NCBI RefSeq assembly: GCF_041200175.1
Contig: NZ_CP165728.1
Span: 186,001-250,000 of the forward strand
DNA: 64,000 nucleotides
DNA from: Streptomyces sp. R33
GTDB lineage: Bacteria > Actinomycetota > Actinomycetes > Streptomycetales > Streptomycetaceae
Direction: 5' to 3'
Position 1 is the first letter of the stretch; the number at the start of each line of letters is the position of its first letter. Both the position numbers and the translations under genes were made by a program. Shown here piece after piece: positions 51,268 to 60,388 of the stretch. The notes below the pieces were generated by a model. The model made no database searches. It was not told where the DNA came from and saw only the letters and a list, made by a program, of their open reading frames with translations.

Positions 51268-51639
51268 CTAGGCAGCCGTCGTGCGGCCCGCCGCCGCCTC
51301 GATCACCTCGTCCAGCACCTCGCGGGAGCGGATCAGGTCGCCGATCATCCGGTCGATCCGGTCCCGCTCCGTGGCCAGTTCGGCCACCAGTGCAGGGGTG
51401 GCGCGCACCGACGGGCCGCCGTCCTCGTCCCGCATGCAAGGCAGGATCTGCGCGATCTTCGCGCTGTGCAGGCCGGCCGCGTAGAGCTCCTGGATCCGGA
51501 TGACCCGGTCGACTGCCCGCTCGGGGAAGTCCCGGTGGCCGCCGGGTGTTCGGTTCGAAGCCAGCAGGCCCTGCTCCTCGTAGTAGCGCAGCGAACGTTC
51601 GCCGACCCCGGTACGCGCAGCCAGTTCACCGATCCGCAT
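51268..51639 (-). CDS. MerR-family transcriptional regulator (123 aa)
   Basis: N-terminal winged helix with the classic MRIGELAARTGVGERSLRYYEEQGLL. The C-terminal helix includes LPCMRDEDGG (one Cys) but no obvious metal-binding Cys set. It is divergent from the ene-reductase gene and probably controls it; see the promoter-like region between them. Confidence 0.92.
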   Translation of the reverse strand: MRIGELAARTGVGERSLRYYEEQGLLASNRTPGGHRDFPERAVDRVIRIQELYAAGLHSAKIAQILPCMRDEDGGPSVRATPALVAELATERDRIDRMIGDLIRSREVLDEVIEAAAGRTTAA

Positions 51640-51692
51640 GCCCCACCCCAGCTCTTGAATCTGACATCAATGTGAGCTTTTACGGTACCGGC
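51640..51692 (+). promoter_or_regulatory. MerR-type promoter/operator between divergent genes
   Basis: TTGAAT at about 51,654 and TTACGG 19 bases later give the stretched spacing used by MerR-family activators. The spacer contains a small dyad (ACAT CA ATGT). Assigned by eye. Confidence 0.45.
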
Positions 51693-52802
51693 ATGACGCA
51701 GACACAGCACGGACCCGCCGCTTCCCGTCTCTTCGAATCTGCCCGCCTGGGCAGCCTGGAACTGCCCAACCGGCTGGTGATGGCCCCGCTGACCCGCAAC
51801 CGCGCCGGGGCCGACGGAGTCCCCGGCGAGCTCATGGCCACGTACTACGCACAGCGCGCCTCGGCCGGCCTGATCATCGCCGAGGCCAGCACCCCGAACG
51901 CCGTCGGGCAGACCTACCCGCACATCCCCGGCATCCACACCCCGGCGCAGGTCGCCGGCTGGCGCCGGGTCACCGAGGCCGTGCGGGCCGCCGGTGGAGG
52001 GGAGATGTTTCTCCAGCTCCAGCACGGCGGCCGGGTCGGCCACCCGGAGACCAGCGGGTACGTGCCGCTCGCCCCGTCCGCGGTGCCGTTCCCCGAGCAG
52101 CTGCACACCCCCGGCGGCCTCCGGGACGCTGTCGTACCGCGCGCGATGACGACCGAGGACATAAGGTCCACGGTGGCCGACTTCGCGAGCGCGGCCCGGG
52201 GCGCCGTCGAGGCGGGCTTCGCCGGGGTGGAGGTGCACTCCGCCAACGGCCACCTCCTGCACCAGTTCCTTTCCGGCAACACCAATCGCCGTACCGACGC
52301 GTGGGGCGGCTCCGTCGAGAACCGCATCCGGTTCACCGTCGAGGTGGTCCGGGCCGTCGCCGGGGCCATCGGCCCGGAGCGGGTCGGAGTACGCATCTCG
52401 CCCGGACTGGCCGTCAACGGGATCGAGGAGGGCGACACCGAGGAGATCTACCCGGCGCTGGTCAAGGCCTTGGCCGACCTGGCGCCGATCTACCTGCACC
52501 AGGTCCACGCCGACCCCGACCGGCCCGCCTTTGCGCAGATCCGCCGGGACTGGCCCGGCACCCTGATCGCCAACCCGGCGCTCTCCCGCGAGGAGGTCGC
52601 GGCCGATGGCGGTAAGCGCCGGGGAGAACGCCTGCTGTCCGAGGGCGCCGATCTCGTGGCACTGGGCCGGGGCTTCCTCGCCAACCCCGACTTCGTCGAG
52701 CGGCTGCGCACGGGTGCGCCCCTCAACGAGATCCGTCCGGAGTTCCTGATGCACGTACAGGGGCCGGAAGGCTACACCGACTACCCCGTGCTCGCGGCGT
52801 AG
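51693..52802 (+). CDS. Old yellow enzyme-family ene-reductase (369 aa)
   Basis: FMN-dependent ene-reductase of the OYE/NemA group. APLTRNRA near residue 31, LQLQHGGRVGHP near 110, VHSANGHLLHQFLS (the His-Asn active-site pair near 182) and NRTDAWGGSVENR near 200 are all present, and LGRGFLANPDFVERL is the FMN phosphate-binding end. It reduces activated C=C bonds with NADPH. It is divergent from the MerR regulator, a layout typical of electrophile or thiol-stress responses. Confidence 0.95.
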   Translation: MTQTQHGPAASRLFESARLGSLELPNRLVMAPLTRNRAGADGVPGELMATYYAQRASAGLIIAEASTPNAVGQTYPHIPGIHTPAQVAGWRRVTEAVRAAGGGEMFLQLQHGGRVGHPETSGYVPLAPSAVPFPEQLHTPGGLRDAVVPRAMTTEDIRSTVADFASAARGAVEAGFAGVEVHSANGHLLHQFLSGNTNRRTDAWGGSVENRIRFTVEVVRAVAGAIGPERVGVRISPGLAVNGIEEGDTEEIYPALVKALADLAPIYLHQVHADPDRPAFAQIRRDWPGTLIANPALSREEVAADGGKRRGERLLSEGADLVALGRGFLANPDFVERLRTGAPLNEIRPEFLMHVQGPEGYTDYPVLAA

Positions 52803-52947
52803 GCGCTGTCTCCCGACGTCGTGCCGCTGGGGGCCGTCCAGGGGCGGAGACCTGATCGGAATGACCGGCGATGAGCAGCTGCTGCTGCGACGATGCGCCG
52901 CGGCTGCCGAGTCCGACCAGTGCCGTCGGTCCGTGGCGGGGCCGCGG

Positions 52948-53324
52948 TCACATCAGACCCGGCCATTTGTACGTCAGTGTGTAGAGGGTGTCGCGGTAGA
53001 TCAGGTTGGTGAACCAGATCGGGTACTGCGGGCCCCCGCGGTCATCTGGCTGTCGCCGTCCCTGCCCTCCCAGGTGAACGGCACCGTGATGCCCAGGTCC
53101 TGGACGATCCACTTGCCCTTGCCGCGGAAGTTGCGGGGGAGGCGGGGCGGGGGCGGCGTCGGGGAGACGTCCTGCACGTCCTGCCGTGCGGCCACGGTCC
53201 CGAACGACAGCGCGGTCCCGGTCCGGGCCTCGGCGGCGACCGGGGGCGGAGCCGCCAGGACGAGGGCGACCACTCCGGCAAGAGCGGCGGACGTGGCCGT
53301 CCGACGTGTGCCTTTCCAACCCAT
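52948..53324 (-). pseudogene. Secreted small protein with a one-base frameshift
   Basis: From the ATG at 53,324 the reading frame encodes a signal peptide (ALAGVVALVLAAPPPVAAEA) and then DLGITVPFTWEGRDGDSQMTAG. The continuation GPQYPIWFTNLIYRDTLYTLTYKWPGLM is in a different frame and ends at 52,948. Restoring one G in the run of five at 53,033-53,037 joins them. It is either a real frameshift or a sequencing error. The joined product would be about 125 residues; function unknown. Confidence 0.65.
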
Positions 53325-53558
53325 GGTCTTCCTCAGCTGTCGCGTCAGGCGCCGTCGTGGCGCGTGGGACATACACGGCGATGCCGGGACACCGTCCCCG
53401 GAATTTGGGATTCCGAAACGGCGGCTACGGACCTTGCGGCTGTGGTGCGGGAGAGGAGCGACGGCCGATAGCGGGCGCCGGGCCATGCGCAGCGGCCGCT
53501 GGTGGACAGCATCAGCCGGCGCCTTGTCAGAGGCGGCGGCGATTTCGTATCGAAGGCG

Positions 53559-54497
53559 TCAGCAGAAACGGTTCACGAGGTTGCCGCGCGCGGCCTCCCG
53601 AGCAGGCGTACGCGCGTTCGTTGCACTCTCCCGGGTCACTGGCGCTCCGCTGTACGCCTTGATCATGTCGTTGATGAAGTGCCGTGTGTCGCAAGGGTTG
53701 AGGGCTTGCGCCTGAAGGTGGTCGTACATGATGTGGTACATGCGCCGGTCGGAGTGCTTCTCCACGTAGAGATCGCCGGTGAAGCGCTCCAGATAGACGA
53801 CTCCCGCGTCGGCGTCGGGAAACGTGAGGGTGGAGAACTGCCCTGTGACCCCGGGGTGGGCTCCGGCGCTATGGGGGAGGACCTGCACGGTGATGTGCGG
53901 CTGTTCACCGAGAGCGTTCAGGTGCTCGAGCTGTTCCCGCATGACCTCTCGGTTGCCGATGGTGCGATGCAGTACGGATTCGTCCAGGATCGTCCATAAG
54001 CGGAGTGGCCGAGCGGGGTGATGTGCGCGGTGCTGGCGCCGTAACCGCACGTCGAGACGGACTGCGGCCTGTTCGACCGGGGGGCAAGGGATCGTTTCCG
54101 CGATGATCGCAGCTGCGTAGGCGCGGGTCTGCAGCAGGCCGGGGACCACCAGCGGCTCGTAGGAGTGGATGGCGGCGGCCTCCGTCTCCAGCCCGATGTA
54201 CACGCCGTAAGGGACATCGCCGCAGGCGACCCACCAGCCCTGCCGAGCCGATTCCTTCGCCATGCGCATCAGCGAGTCGACGACGCCCTGTTCGGTGACT
54301 CCGTAGAGGCGGCACAGATCGCGCACATCACGCGGATTGATGGGGCGGCGCCCCGTCTCGATGAGGCTGATCTTGGGCTGTGACACGAGCAGGTGCTTCG
54401 CGACCTGCACGGACGTCATTCCCGCCGCGCGGCGAAGCTGGCGAAGCTCCGCGCCGAGGCGGCGCCTTCTGACCGTGGGACTTCCGCTCGCCGTCAC
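53559..54497 (-). CDS. XRE-type regulator with DUF5753 domain (312 aa)
   Basis: Residues about 12-70 are an XRE helix-turn-helix (LRQLRRAAGMTSVQVAKHLLVSQPKISLIE). The rest is DUF5753: EPLVVPGLLQTRAYA near 113, WTILDESVLHRTIG near 168 and YLERFTGDLYVE near 237. Streptomyces has many such proteins; several are coupled to a small DUF397 protein downstream, which is missing here. Some of these pairs regulate morphology or behave as toxin-antitoxin-like systems. Confidence 0.92.
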   Translation of the reverse strand: MTASGSPTVRRRRLGAELRQLRRAAGMTSVQVAKHLLVSQPKISLIETGRRPINPRDVRDLCRLYGVTEQGVVDSLMRMAKESARQGWWVACGDVPYGVYIGLETEAAAIHSYEPLVVPGLLQTRAYAAAIIAETIPCPPVEQAAVRLDVRLRRQHRAHHPARPLRLWTILDESVLHRTIGNREVMREQLEHLNALGEQPHITVQVLPHSAGAHPGVTGQFSTLTFPDADAGVVYLERFTGDLYVEKHSDRRMYHIMYDHLQAQALNPCDTRHFINDMIKAYSGAPVTRESATNARTPAREAARGNLVNRFC

Positions 54498-54747
54498 AGG
54501 CGGTGCACCTCCAGCTCAAGAACCTCGCGCAGGCTCCCTCGCCCCACGGCCGACACCGGCAAACCGCATTCTGCATACCCGGCCCGGCGCTCCATGCATC
54601 TGCACGACGAGCACCACCTGTTCGGACTAAGACGGCAGGATGACGGTCGCGCTGTTCCTATAATGCGGCAGTCGGTGGCGGCGGGTACCTGCTGACGCTC
54701 TGCACTGGACCGCCGCCGTGTTGCGGGGCAGGTGCCGGGGGACGGCG

Positions 54748-55065
54748 TCAGAATGCGCTGGAGATCCACCGTCGGACGGCTGCGTTGGTGGCGTCGTCGA
54801 CCGTGGTGAGTACTTCGATGGCGTGGAGGTCGCCGTCGAGCGGCGGAACACCCGCGGCGGTCAGGCAGGCGTGCAGATCAAGGCGTCGGCGGTCTGCGGG
54901 ACTCAGGCCGCCCGGAGGATGACCGGAAGCGGGGAGGGGCCCCCGGGGGCACGGGGCGCTTAATTCCTCGGCGTCCGCCAAGCCCCGTATGCCCGGGAAC
55001 CGGTAGGGGTCGAGTGTCGTTCGGGGCGCCTTCGGAAGGTGGGATGAAGGCTGCGACGCATTCAT
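54748..55065 (-). CDS. Small hypothetical protein (105 aa)
   Basis: No recognised domain. The C-terminal half reads LDLHACLTAAGVPPLDGDLHAIEVLTTVDDATNAAVRRWI, which has ordinary actinobacterial coding character, and the N-terminal 40 residues are Pro-rich and probably disordered. It may be an XRE/DUF5753-associated accessory protein, but this is only its position. Confidence 0.6.
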   Translation of the reverse strand: MNASQPSSHLPKAPRTTLDPYRFPGIRGLADAEELSAPCPRGPLPASGHPPGGLSPADRRRLDLHACLTAAGVPPLDGDLHAIEVLTTVDDATNAAVRRWISSAF

Positions 55066-55177
55066 GCAAGAACCTCCGCAAGTGTGTCACGGGTGGCGAG
55101 GAAGCTGCGGTGTGCCTGCAGGCACGAGGTGGTTCAGGCCGCCGGCCGGGTGTCTCCCGATCGGTCACGGCCCGGAG

Positions 55178-55432
55178 TCACCGGTCTTGCAGGGCGTGGG
55201 CCCCGGCCGCGATGACCTCGGCGAGCCGGTTGGCAAGGTCCGTGCTGCACCCCCCGAGCCGGACCAGACCACGGCAGCCCACAGGGCCGTCGTTGCTGAG
55301 CGAGGGAAGGACCAGGCCGGCGAGGGCCAGTGCGGCCTGGAGGTTGGTGACGGCTAGCTGGCCGGCCCGGTACGCGGCGTCCTGGCGCCGCTCGTAACGG
55401 ATTCGCTCCGTGCGGGCGAGGTCGTGGATCAT
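55178..55432 (-). CDS. Small hypothetical protein (84 aa)
   Basis: Starts MIHDLARTERIRYERRQDAAYRAGQLAVTNLQ, a charged amphipathic helix followed by an Ala/Leu-rich segment and a GGCSTDLANRLAEVI end. No family recognised. It lies 112 bases upstream of the previous small gene on the same strand. Confidence 0.55.
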   Translation of the reverse strand: MIHDLARTERIRYERRQDAAYRAGQLAVTNLQAALALAGLVLPSLSNDGPVGCRGLVRLGGCSTDLANRLAEVIAAGAHALQDR

Positions 55433-55935
55433 GATGCTGTCTTCTCTCGATGGACGGGAAACGGGGCGCTCAAGCGCGTTGCCCATGCGGACGGTTCAGG
55501 CGGCCTGGCGCCCGGGAGCACAAGGAGGCCCGCATGCGCACTTCACGGCATGCAGATTCCTCGTGCGGAGTGGATGCCCAGGTCGTGGCTGTTCGGTGCG
55601 GTAGACCCGTAGGACTGAGACCGTGTCCAGCCCGTGACCTATCGGTTTCGATCTTCGTTCCTAAGATGGAAGTGATCACGAGCGCACGAAGCCGGGAAGG
55701 ATCGAGTTGTCCGACACGTCAGCGACACTCGGCCGTTGTGCGCCGCGTCCCCACGGCGCCACGCTCCGTGGAACCCTCGCTCCGGCCTCCTTCGACACCG
55801 ACCCCGGTAAAGGACGCACATCGACCTGCAGCGGGACCCCCTGCGACGACGGGCTGATCCGCCGTGGTCGCGCCGACCGCTCTCCCCGCGCGGCTGGGGT
55901 ACCAGGCTGTCGCGCGCGCTGGACGGGCGACCCCC
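55433..55935. other. Gap with no supported gene
   Basis: About 500 bases between two minus-strand genes. Open frames exist on both strands but have low-complexity Arg/Pro content typical of antisense shadows. I see no repeat or RNA here. Confidence 0.4.
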
Positions 55936-56832
55936 TCATGACCCGTAGCGGAATCTGTAGCCGGGGGCGGAATGCCCCGCAGGCCGGTGATCCACCACCG
56001 GGTATTCGGAAACCGGCGTACCTGGGCTGCTCGGCGCGGCCGGCGGCCGAAGCTGGGAGGCCGTCCGGTTGCGGTGGCGCGGGACGGGGTGACGGGGTGG
56101 TCGTGTGAGTGTGATCTGGCGGACGAGTTGCTGGAAGCAGGCCAGTGCCGCGATGGGAGGAAGCGTGGCCGCAGCCTGCGCGGCGAACGTTCTGGGCGCC
56201 TGGGCCACGCACAGAAGGGTGGCGAGGGTGGAGAACAACAGGACGATGGACCACGAATGGATGGCGCGACGTTGATGTAGGGCTGCCCGGAGGATGGACA
56301 GGGAAGCGACCATCCAGGGTCCGTAGAGCAGCAGGGGCCACCAGCTGACGATGTCGTGCGCGGTGCTCGGTCCGGCGCTTCGGCGCAGGGCCTCGGAGAT
56401 GGCCAGACCGCTGAAGATGCTCACCACGGCGGCGATGACCGCGACCAGCAACGCCGAGAAGAGGCTGCCCGTTCGGAAAAGGGTCAGCATCGGCGCCTTC
56501 GGCGGAACCCGGCGGTGCCCGTGGGAGGCCTCTGCGCGCGGCCCGTCGTGGGTGCCCTGAGGCAGCCCGGCGGCAAGGTCGGCGGTGCTGACCGTGTCAG
56601 CGGTTTCATCGAATCCGATCCAGTCGAGCGGCTCTGCGTGTCTCACTCCCCTCGATTCCTGCAGAAGGTAGGCCAGCTCCTCCGCCGGATCCCACCCGGA
56701 TTGCACCTCGCTCAGCCCGAGGGGCGGCTGCGCGGGCGCTGTGTGCTGCACGGGTTCCGTCCCCGGCCAGGACACCGGGCCTTCCGGCTGGCCGTAGAAA
56801 CTACTCGCGTCGTGAAGACCGTATTCATACAA
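55936..56832 (-). CDS. DUF2637-type membrane protein (298 aa)
   Basis: Four hydrophobic segments (FSALLVAVIAAVVSIFSGLAI near residue 126; WWPLLLYGPWMVASLSIL near 163; WSIVLLFSTLATLLCVA near 192; PIAALACFQQLV near 225) after a ~110-residue soluble N-terminus and a Pro-rich tail. This is the layout of DUF2637 proteins, often found on actinobacterial plasmids, integrative elements and in KorSA/Spd-like regions. The ATG overlaps the upstream gene by 8 bases. Confidence 0.75.
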   Translation of the reverse strand: MYEYGLHDASSFYGQPEGPVSWPGTEPVQHTAPAQPPLGLSEVQSGWDPAEELAYLLQESRGVRHAEPLDWIGFDETADTVSTADLAAGLPQGTHDGPRAEASHGHRRVPPKAPMLTLFRTGSLFSALLVAVIAAVVSIFSGLAISEALRRSAGPSTAHDIVSWWPLLLYGPWMVASLSILRAALHQRRAIHSWSIVLLFSTLATLLCVAQAPRTFAAQAAATLPPIAALACFQQLVRQITLTRPPRHPVPRHRNRTASQLRPPAAPSSPGTPVSEYPVVDHRPAGHSAPGYRFRYGS

Positions 56833-57133
56833 GGGAGTTCCGCCCGGAGTGCTCGCCGACGGACGGCTCGACCGAAGCAGCCTCTTGAAGGCGTCGGCCG
56901 AAGTCGTTCTCGATCGCGCTCATCGCCTCGAGGAAGTCCTCGAAGACCGACGACGAGTAGTGGAGATCGACTTCCCTTCCCTCGCGGTGCAACGTCGCGC
57001 TCTCGTTCGGCGCCCAGTCTGTTGAGACCGGCGTGTAGGTCCATTTCCCCACCCTTGTGGCCTTGGCGCGAACACTGCGTCCATCGCCCTCTGAGCTCTG
57101 CGGAAAGATTGCCGAGTGGTTTGCTGTTGTCAT
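56825..57133 (-). CDS. Small hypothetical protein upstream of DUF2637 gene (102 aa)
   Basis: Starts MTTANHSAIF and includes VDLHYSSSVFEDFLEAMSAIENDFGRRL. No family recognised. The gene overlaps the DUF2637 gene by 8 bases, so the two are probably co-translated. GGTGGA before the ATG is a weak ribosome-binding site. Confidence 0.6.
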   Translation of the reverse strand: MTTANHSAIFPQSSEGDGRSVRAKATRVGKWTYTPVSTDWAPNESATLHREGREVDLHYSSSVFEDFLEAMSAIENDFGRRLQEAASVEPSVGEHSGRNSLV

Positions 57134-57590
57134 AGTCCACCCAACGCTTCGGAACCCGGGGAAGGTGTGCTCCAAGCAGGTGAGGGTGGCGAGGCAGGCG
57201 CGGGTTGACAGAGGTCTCTTATCGGTTATGCACATGCGAAGTCCGCATCCACACCCCGTGCGAGCTGCAGTTCTTCCCGTCGGCACCAAGTCTTGCCGTA
57301 GGGCGGGGGTGCCTCGGCATGCGTGACCTCCTGTGGGCGCACGGCCGCCGGGCCGGCCGGCGAAGCGCACTCGGCCGCTGACACGGCGCTCACGTTCCGC
57401 CACGCGCCCCCGTCCCGACCCGACTGCTTGTAGGTAAAGCATGTGAACTGCCGAAGACCGGCACAATGCTGCGCATGACTGCAATCGGCTGACAAAACGC
57501 AACTCGTAATATGCCTCTGCGTTATGTCGAGGTGTTGCCGGACCCCGGCCACAGGCGCCACTGTCGCCTCACTCACGGAAAGGAACCGCT
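57134..57590. other. Gap between divergent small genes
   Basis: About 457 bases with no credible coding. It should hold promoters for the DUF2637 operon and the small membrane protein. I see no clear hexamers or repeats. Confidence 0.35.
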
Positions 57591-57860
57591 GTGACAGACG
57601 CCCTCCCGTGGATCGTGCTGATCTGCGCTGCACTGGGTACGGGAATCACCGCTTGGACGTCATCAGGGGTTGGCCGTATGCACCACACGGACAGCCGAGA
57701 ACTACAACGCGCACAACACTTCAAGGACGTCCTGTCCCGGCACGTGGACGCATTGCAGGACCGGCACGGAGGGCCGGCGGGGGCAGCACCGGAGACGACT
57801 GGTGCCCCGGCCGGTATCCCGGCCTGTTCCCAGTGCGGCGCCCTGTCCGGTCGGCTGTGA
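57591..57860 (+). CDS. Small single-pass membrane protein (89 aa)
   Basis: A GTG start with AAAGGA about seven bases upstream. Residues 5-22 are a membrane segment (LPWIVLICAALGTGITAW), followed by a polar helix (HHTDSRELQRAQHFKDVLSRH) and a Gly/Pro tail with a CSQC pair. No family recognised. Confidence 0.6.
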   Translation: MTDALPWIVLICAALGTGITAWTSSGVGRMHHTDSRELQRAQHFKDVLSRHVDALQDRHGGPAGAAPETTGAPAGIPACSQCGALSGRL

Positions 57861-58136
57861 ACCCGTTTGCCCCACGCAACCGCAGCAGACAGCACCAGCC
57901 ATCCCCGCTCGCCTGGCGGCGCGCCGTCAGGCGGTGCGGAAGGGGTGGCCGCTCTCGAGGAGTTCGCTGATCGCCCAGCACACCACCGGCGAGCCGAGAG
58001 GCGAGGTAGGTAGCGGCGGTCGATTTGTATCGGGTGGTGATGGGCTCGCCGAATCTCCCATCAGGTGCTTGCGGGTGGGACAGTTCGGCCCTCATGCAAG
58101 TCGGCGATCATCTTGTCCTGGCGGCGGCGCAGCTCC

Positions 58137-58430
58137 CGGTTCGGCGTCAGCATCGACGCCGAAGCGGTGCAGCTGATCGTCGAGCTGGTCTCGCCCGGCA
58201 ACAAAACCATGGACCGCACATTCAAGCCGATGCTGTACGCCGAGGCGGGCATCGAGCACTACTGGCGCCTCGAGTTCGACCCGGCCCCGCGCCTGATCGC
58301 CAGTGAGCTTGCCGGCGGCCGGTACGTCGAGAAGACGATCGCCCTCCCGGGCGTCACGACCCGTATCGAGATGCCGTTCCTCTTCGAGATCGACCCGGCC
58401 GGGCTCACCCAGCCCAAGCGGCAAGCCTGA
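58137..58430 (+). pseudogene. Truncated Uma2-family (DUF820) nuclease remnant
   Basis: The sequence VQLIVELVSPGNKTMDRTFKPMLYAEAGIEHYWRLE is the central part of Uma2 proteins, a restriction-endonuclease-like fold. Their N-terminal ~90 residues are missing upstream of about 58,137, so the usual first part of the active site is lost. The rest of the C-terminus seems intact to the stop. Confidence 0.75.
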
Positions 58431-58601
58431 GACACAAGGCCGCAGTCGTTTCCACTGGAAAGCGGCGGCCCTCGCCCTGGAGCGAGGTCCCAGCGTCGGG
58501 TAGCAGGTGGCCAGCTGTGGGCGCGACGTGGGAAGAAGGTCGGCTCCCGTCGGGTGGCGACGCGGCTGTTGAGGACGGGGCCTGCTGGGAATCATCCGTT
58601 C

Positions 58602-58802
58602 ATGACGAGCTACGTGCCTTCGCCCGATGAGGTATCCGCCGCGCAGACATCCAACGGCGGCTGGACCAAGAGGCAGCTGGCCGAATGGGGAGTGCCGTGG
58701 CCTCCGCCGTCCGGCTGGCGCAAGTACCTCGAAGCGAAGTGGAACGGCGAAGACGTGGCCGAGTTACCTCGTCAGGAGCCCGACCAGGACACCCTGTTCT
58801 GA
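58602..58802 (+). CDS. Small hypothetical protein (66 aa)
   Basis: Starts MTSYVPSPDEVSAAQTSNGGWTKRQLAEW and contains VPWPPPSGWRKYLEAKWNGE. The Trp-rich middle is typical of small Streptomyces proteins of unknown function that lie near Uma2 or phage-like genes. No ribosome-binding site of note. Confidence 0.6.
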   Translation: MTSYVPSPDEVSAAQTSNGGWTKRQLAEWGVPWPPPSGWRKYLEAKWNGEDVAELPRQEPDQDTLF

Positions 58803-59203
58803 CCTCACCAGTGCTGGGGCTCGCGTAGCAGGTCGTGGAGAATGAGGTGCGGCCCGGGATCGTCGGGGCCCACCTCTTGTCCGTGCTCCTCACGCATACC
58901 CGCGAGCGGATTGCCGTGCTTGCCGGGGCCAGCGCGCCGGCGGCCGACGACAGTGTCCGGCCCCGGTACCCTCGCACCCGGTGGCTCGCAGGCCGGACTG
59001 GTCGGCGGCGTGCTGCCGGGCGGCCAGCATACGGTCGGCTGCGGCGGGGCGTCGACGACTACGTCGAGCGCCGTGAGCAGCCGCGCGCTGATCTTCCTCC
59101 TGTCAGTTCCCCGCGCACGATCGCGGTCATGTGCACGACCAAAGTAGAGGCCCGGGCACGTTGAACCCGGTATGCCCGCCACTCCGCTGTTTTTCGCGCG
59201 CCC
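58803..59203. other. Gap with no supported gene
   Basis: About 400 bases. Open frames on both strands are of antisense character. No repeat seen. Confidence 0.4.
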
Positions 59204-59599
59204 TTACTTCAACAACTTCAAGACGGTGCGGCCGGCTTTCCACGCTCTGCGGGCTGCCATGCCGCCCTCCACTGCCTTCTGGCCGAGTGCGCGCATGCGC
59301 GCCCGGTCTTCCGTGGATGCCGACTGGTACGCCTCCTCGGCTTTCACTCCCGCACAGACGCCGCCTACAGCGCCCGCGGTGAGACCGACGACCATGCCCG
59401 TCGGGCCGGCGATCAGGAACCCCGCGATGCCCCCGCCGGCAGTTACCGCCCCTGCCACGGCGGGGCCGACGACGCAGCCCACGGCCACGTCCGGTGCCGC
59501 TGCCACGAGGGTTTCGACATAGTCGAGGTACTGCTTGTCCGTACGGGCCTTGCGCAGATTGCGCAGGTATTCTTCCTTGTCTTCCTCGAAATTTCCCAC
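59204..59599 (-). CDS. Glycine-zipper hypothetical protein (131 aa)
   Basis: I use the GTG at 59,599, which has GAGGA six bases upstream. The first 50 residues are charged helices; residues 55-100 are a small-residue-rich membrane or pore-like segment (VGCVVGPAVAGAVTAGGGIAG, then TGMVVGLTAGAVGG) similar to glycine-zipper proteins. A role is not known. Confidence 0.7.
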   Translation of the reverse strand: MGNFEEDKEEYLRNLRKARTDKQYLDYVETLVAAAPDVAVGCVVGPAVAGAVTAGGGIAGFLIAGPTGMVVGLTAGAVGGVCAGVKAEEAYQSASTEDRARMRALGQKAVEGGMAARRAWKAGRTVLKLLK

Positions 59600-60013
59600 C
59601 GTTGATCCTCTGCTGCGGCGATGAAGGTCTTGGCGAAGACCTTGAGGAGGAACGAACTTGATGACCAGCGGCCCCAGCCTTCCGGGAGGCGCCCACACGG
59701 CCGCTCATACGGCAATATGGCGCCGTCATCCTTCGAGCCTGCCGCATGGTTCCGAACAGAGGCAATCCCCTTCCGTGATACGAATTCGCATCATGGAAGA
59801 AGAAAGGATTCTCTAACGGAATATCAATGTGTCTGCCGCGATAGGTGGAAACGGCAGGCAACGCGCGGGGCAGGGGCTACCAGTCGGCCGCGGGGCGCCT
59901 CGTCAGGAGTTCCGCGAAGCACCCCCCGGGCGAGGGGCCCTCTCCCTGCCCTCCTGGCCGGGGCCCAACTCGGGCACGCCCTCAATGTGCTTGGCATCCC
60001 GAACCAAGGAGCC

Positions 60014-60388
60014 TCATCCTCCTGGCCTCGGACCGGTGTCGCCCCGCCGCCAGTTCCCACAGCTTGGTCGCGCGCCTCGGATTAGTTCGTCGCCATGCCG
60101 GCGCGGCCCGTTCCTACTCGGACCCCCAGTCCGCGCTGCCTCTGCTGCATCCCCCGGCTGGCAAGCGACAACGCGCTCGGAGCCCGACTCGACCTTGTCG
60201 GCAACACCCACCATGATCAGGCCGCCGTAGGTGTTGGCCATCGCCGCGATGGTCTTCACAAGGCTGGACGAGTACTCGGGCTTGAACTCCAGCGTCAGGC
60301 TCTCCACCTGGTCCGGCCGCGCGGCGAGGGCACGGATGCGCTCGATCGTCAGATCCGCTGCGGAAGCGGCGAACAAGGAGTTGGCCAT
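60014..60388 (-). pseudogene. Truncated AlbA_2 (Schlafen-like ATP-binding) fragment
   Basis: Residues 30-65 from the ATG at 60,388 read VESLTLEFKPEYSSSLVKTIAAMANTYGGLIMVGVADK, the start of the AlbA_2 domain (E-F-K and G-G-x-x-x-x-G-V-x-D/E pattern). Similarity stops near 60,190 and the frame then runs through low-complexity Arg/Gly sequence. Full proteins are several hundred residues, so the 3' part is lost. Confidence 0.6.
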
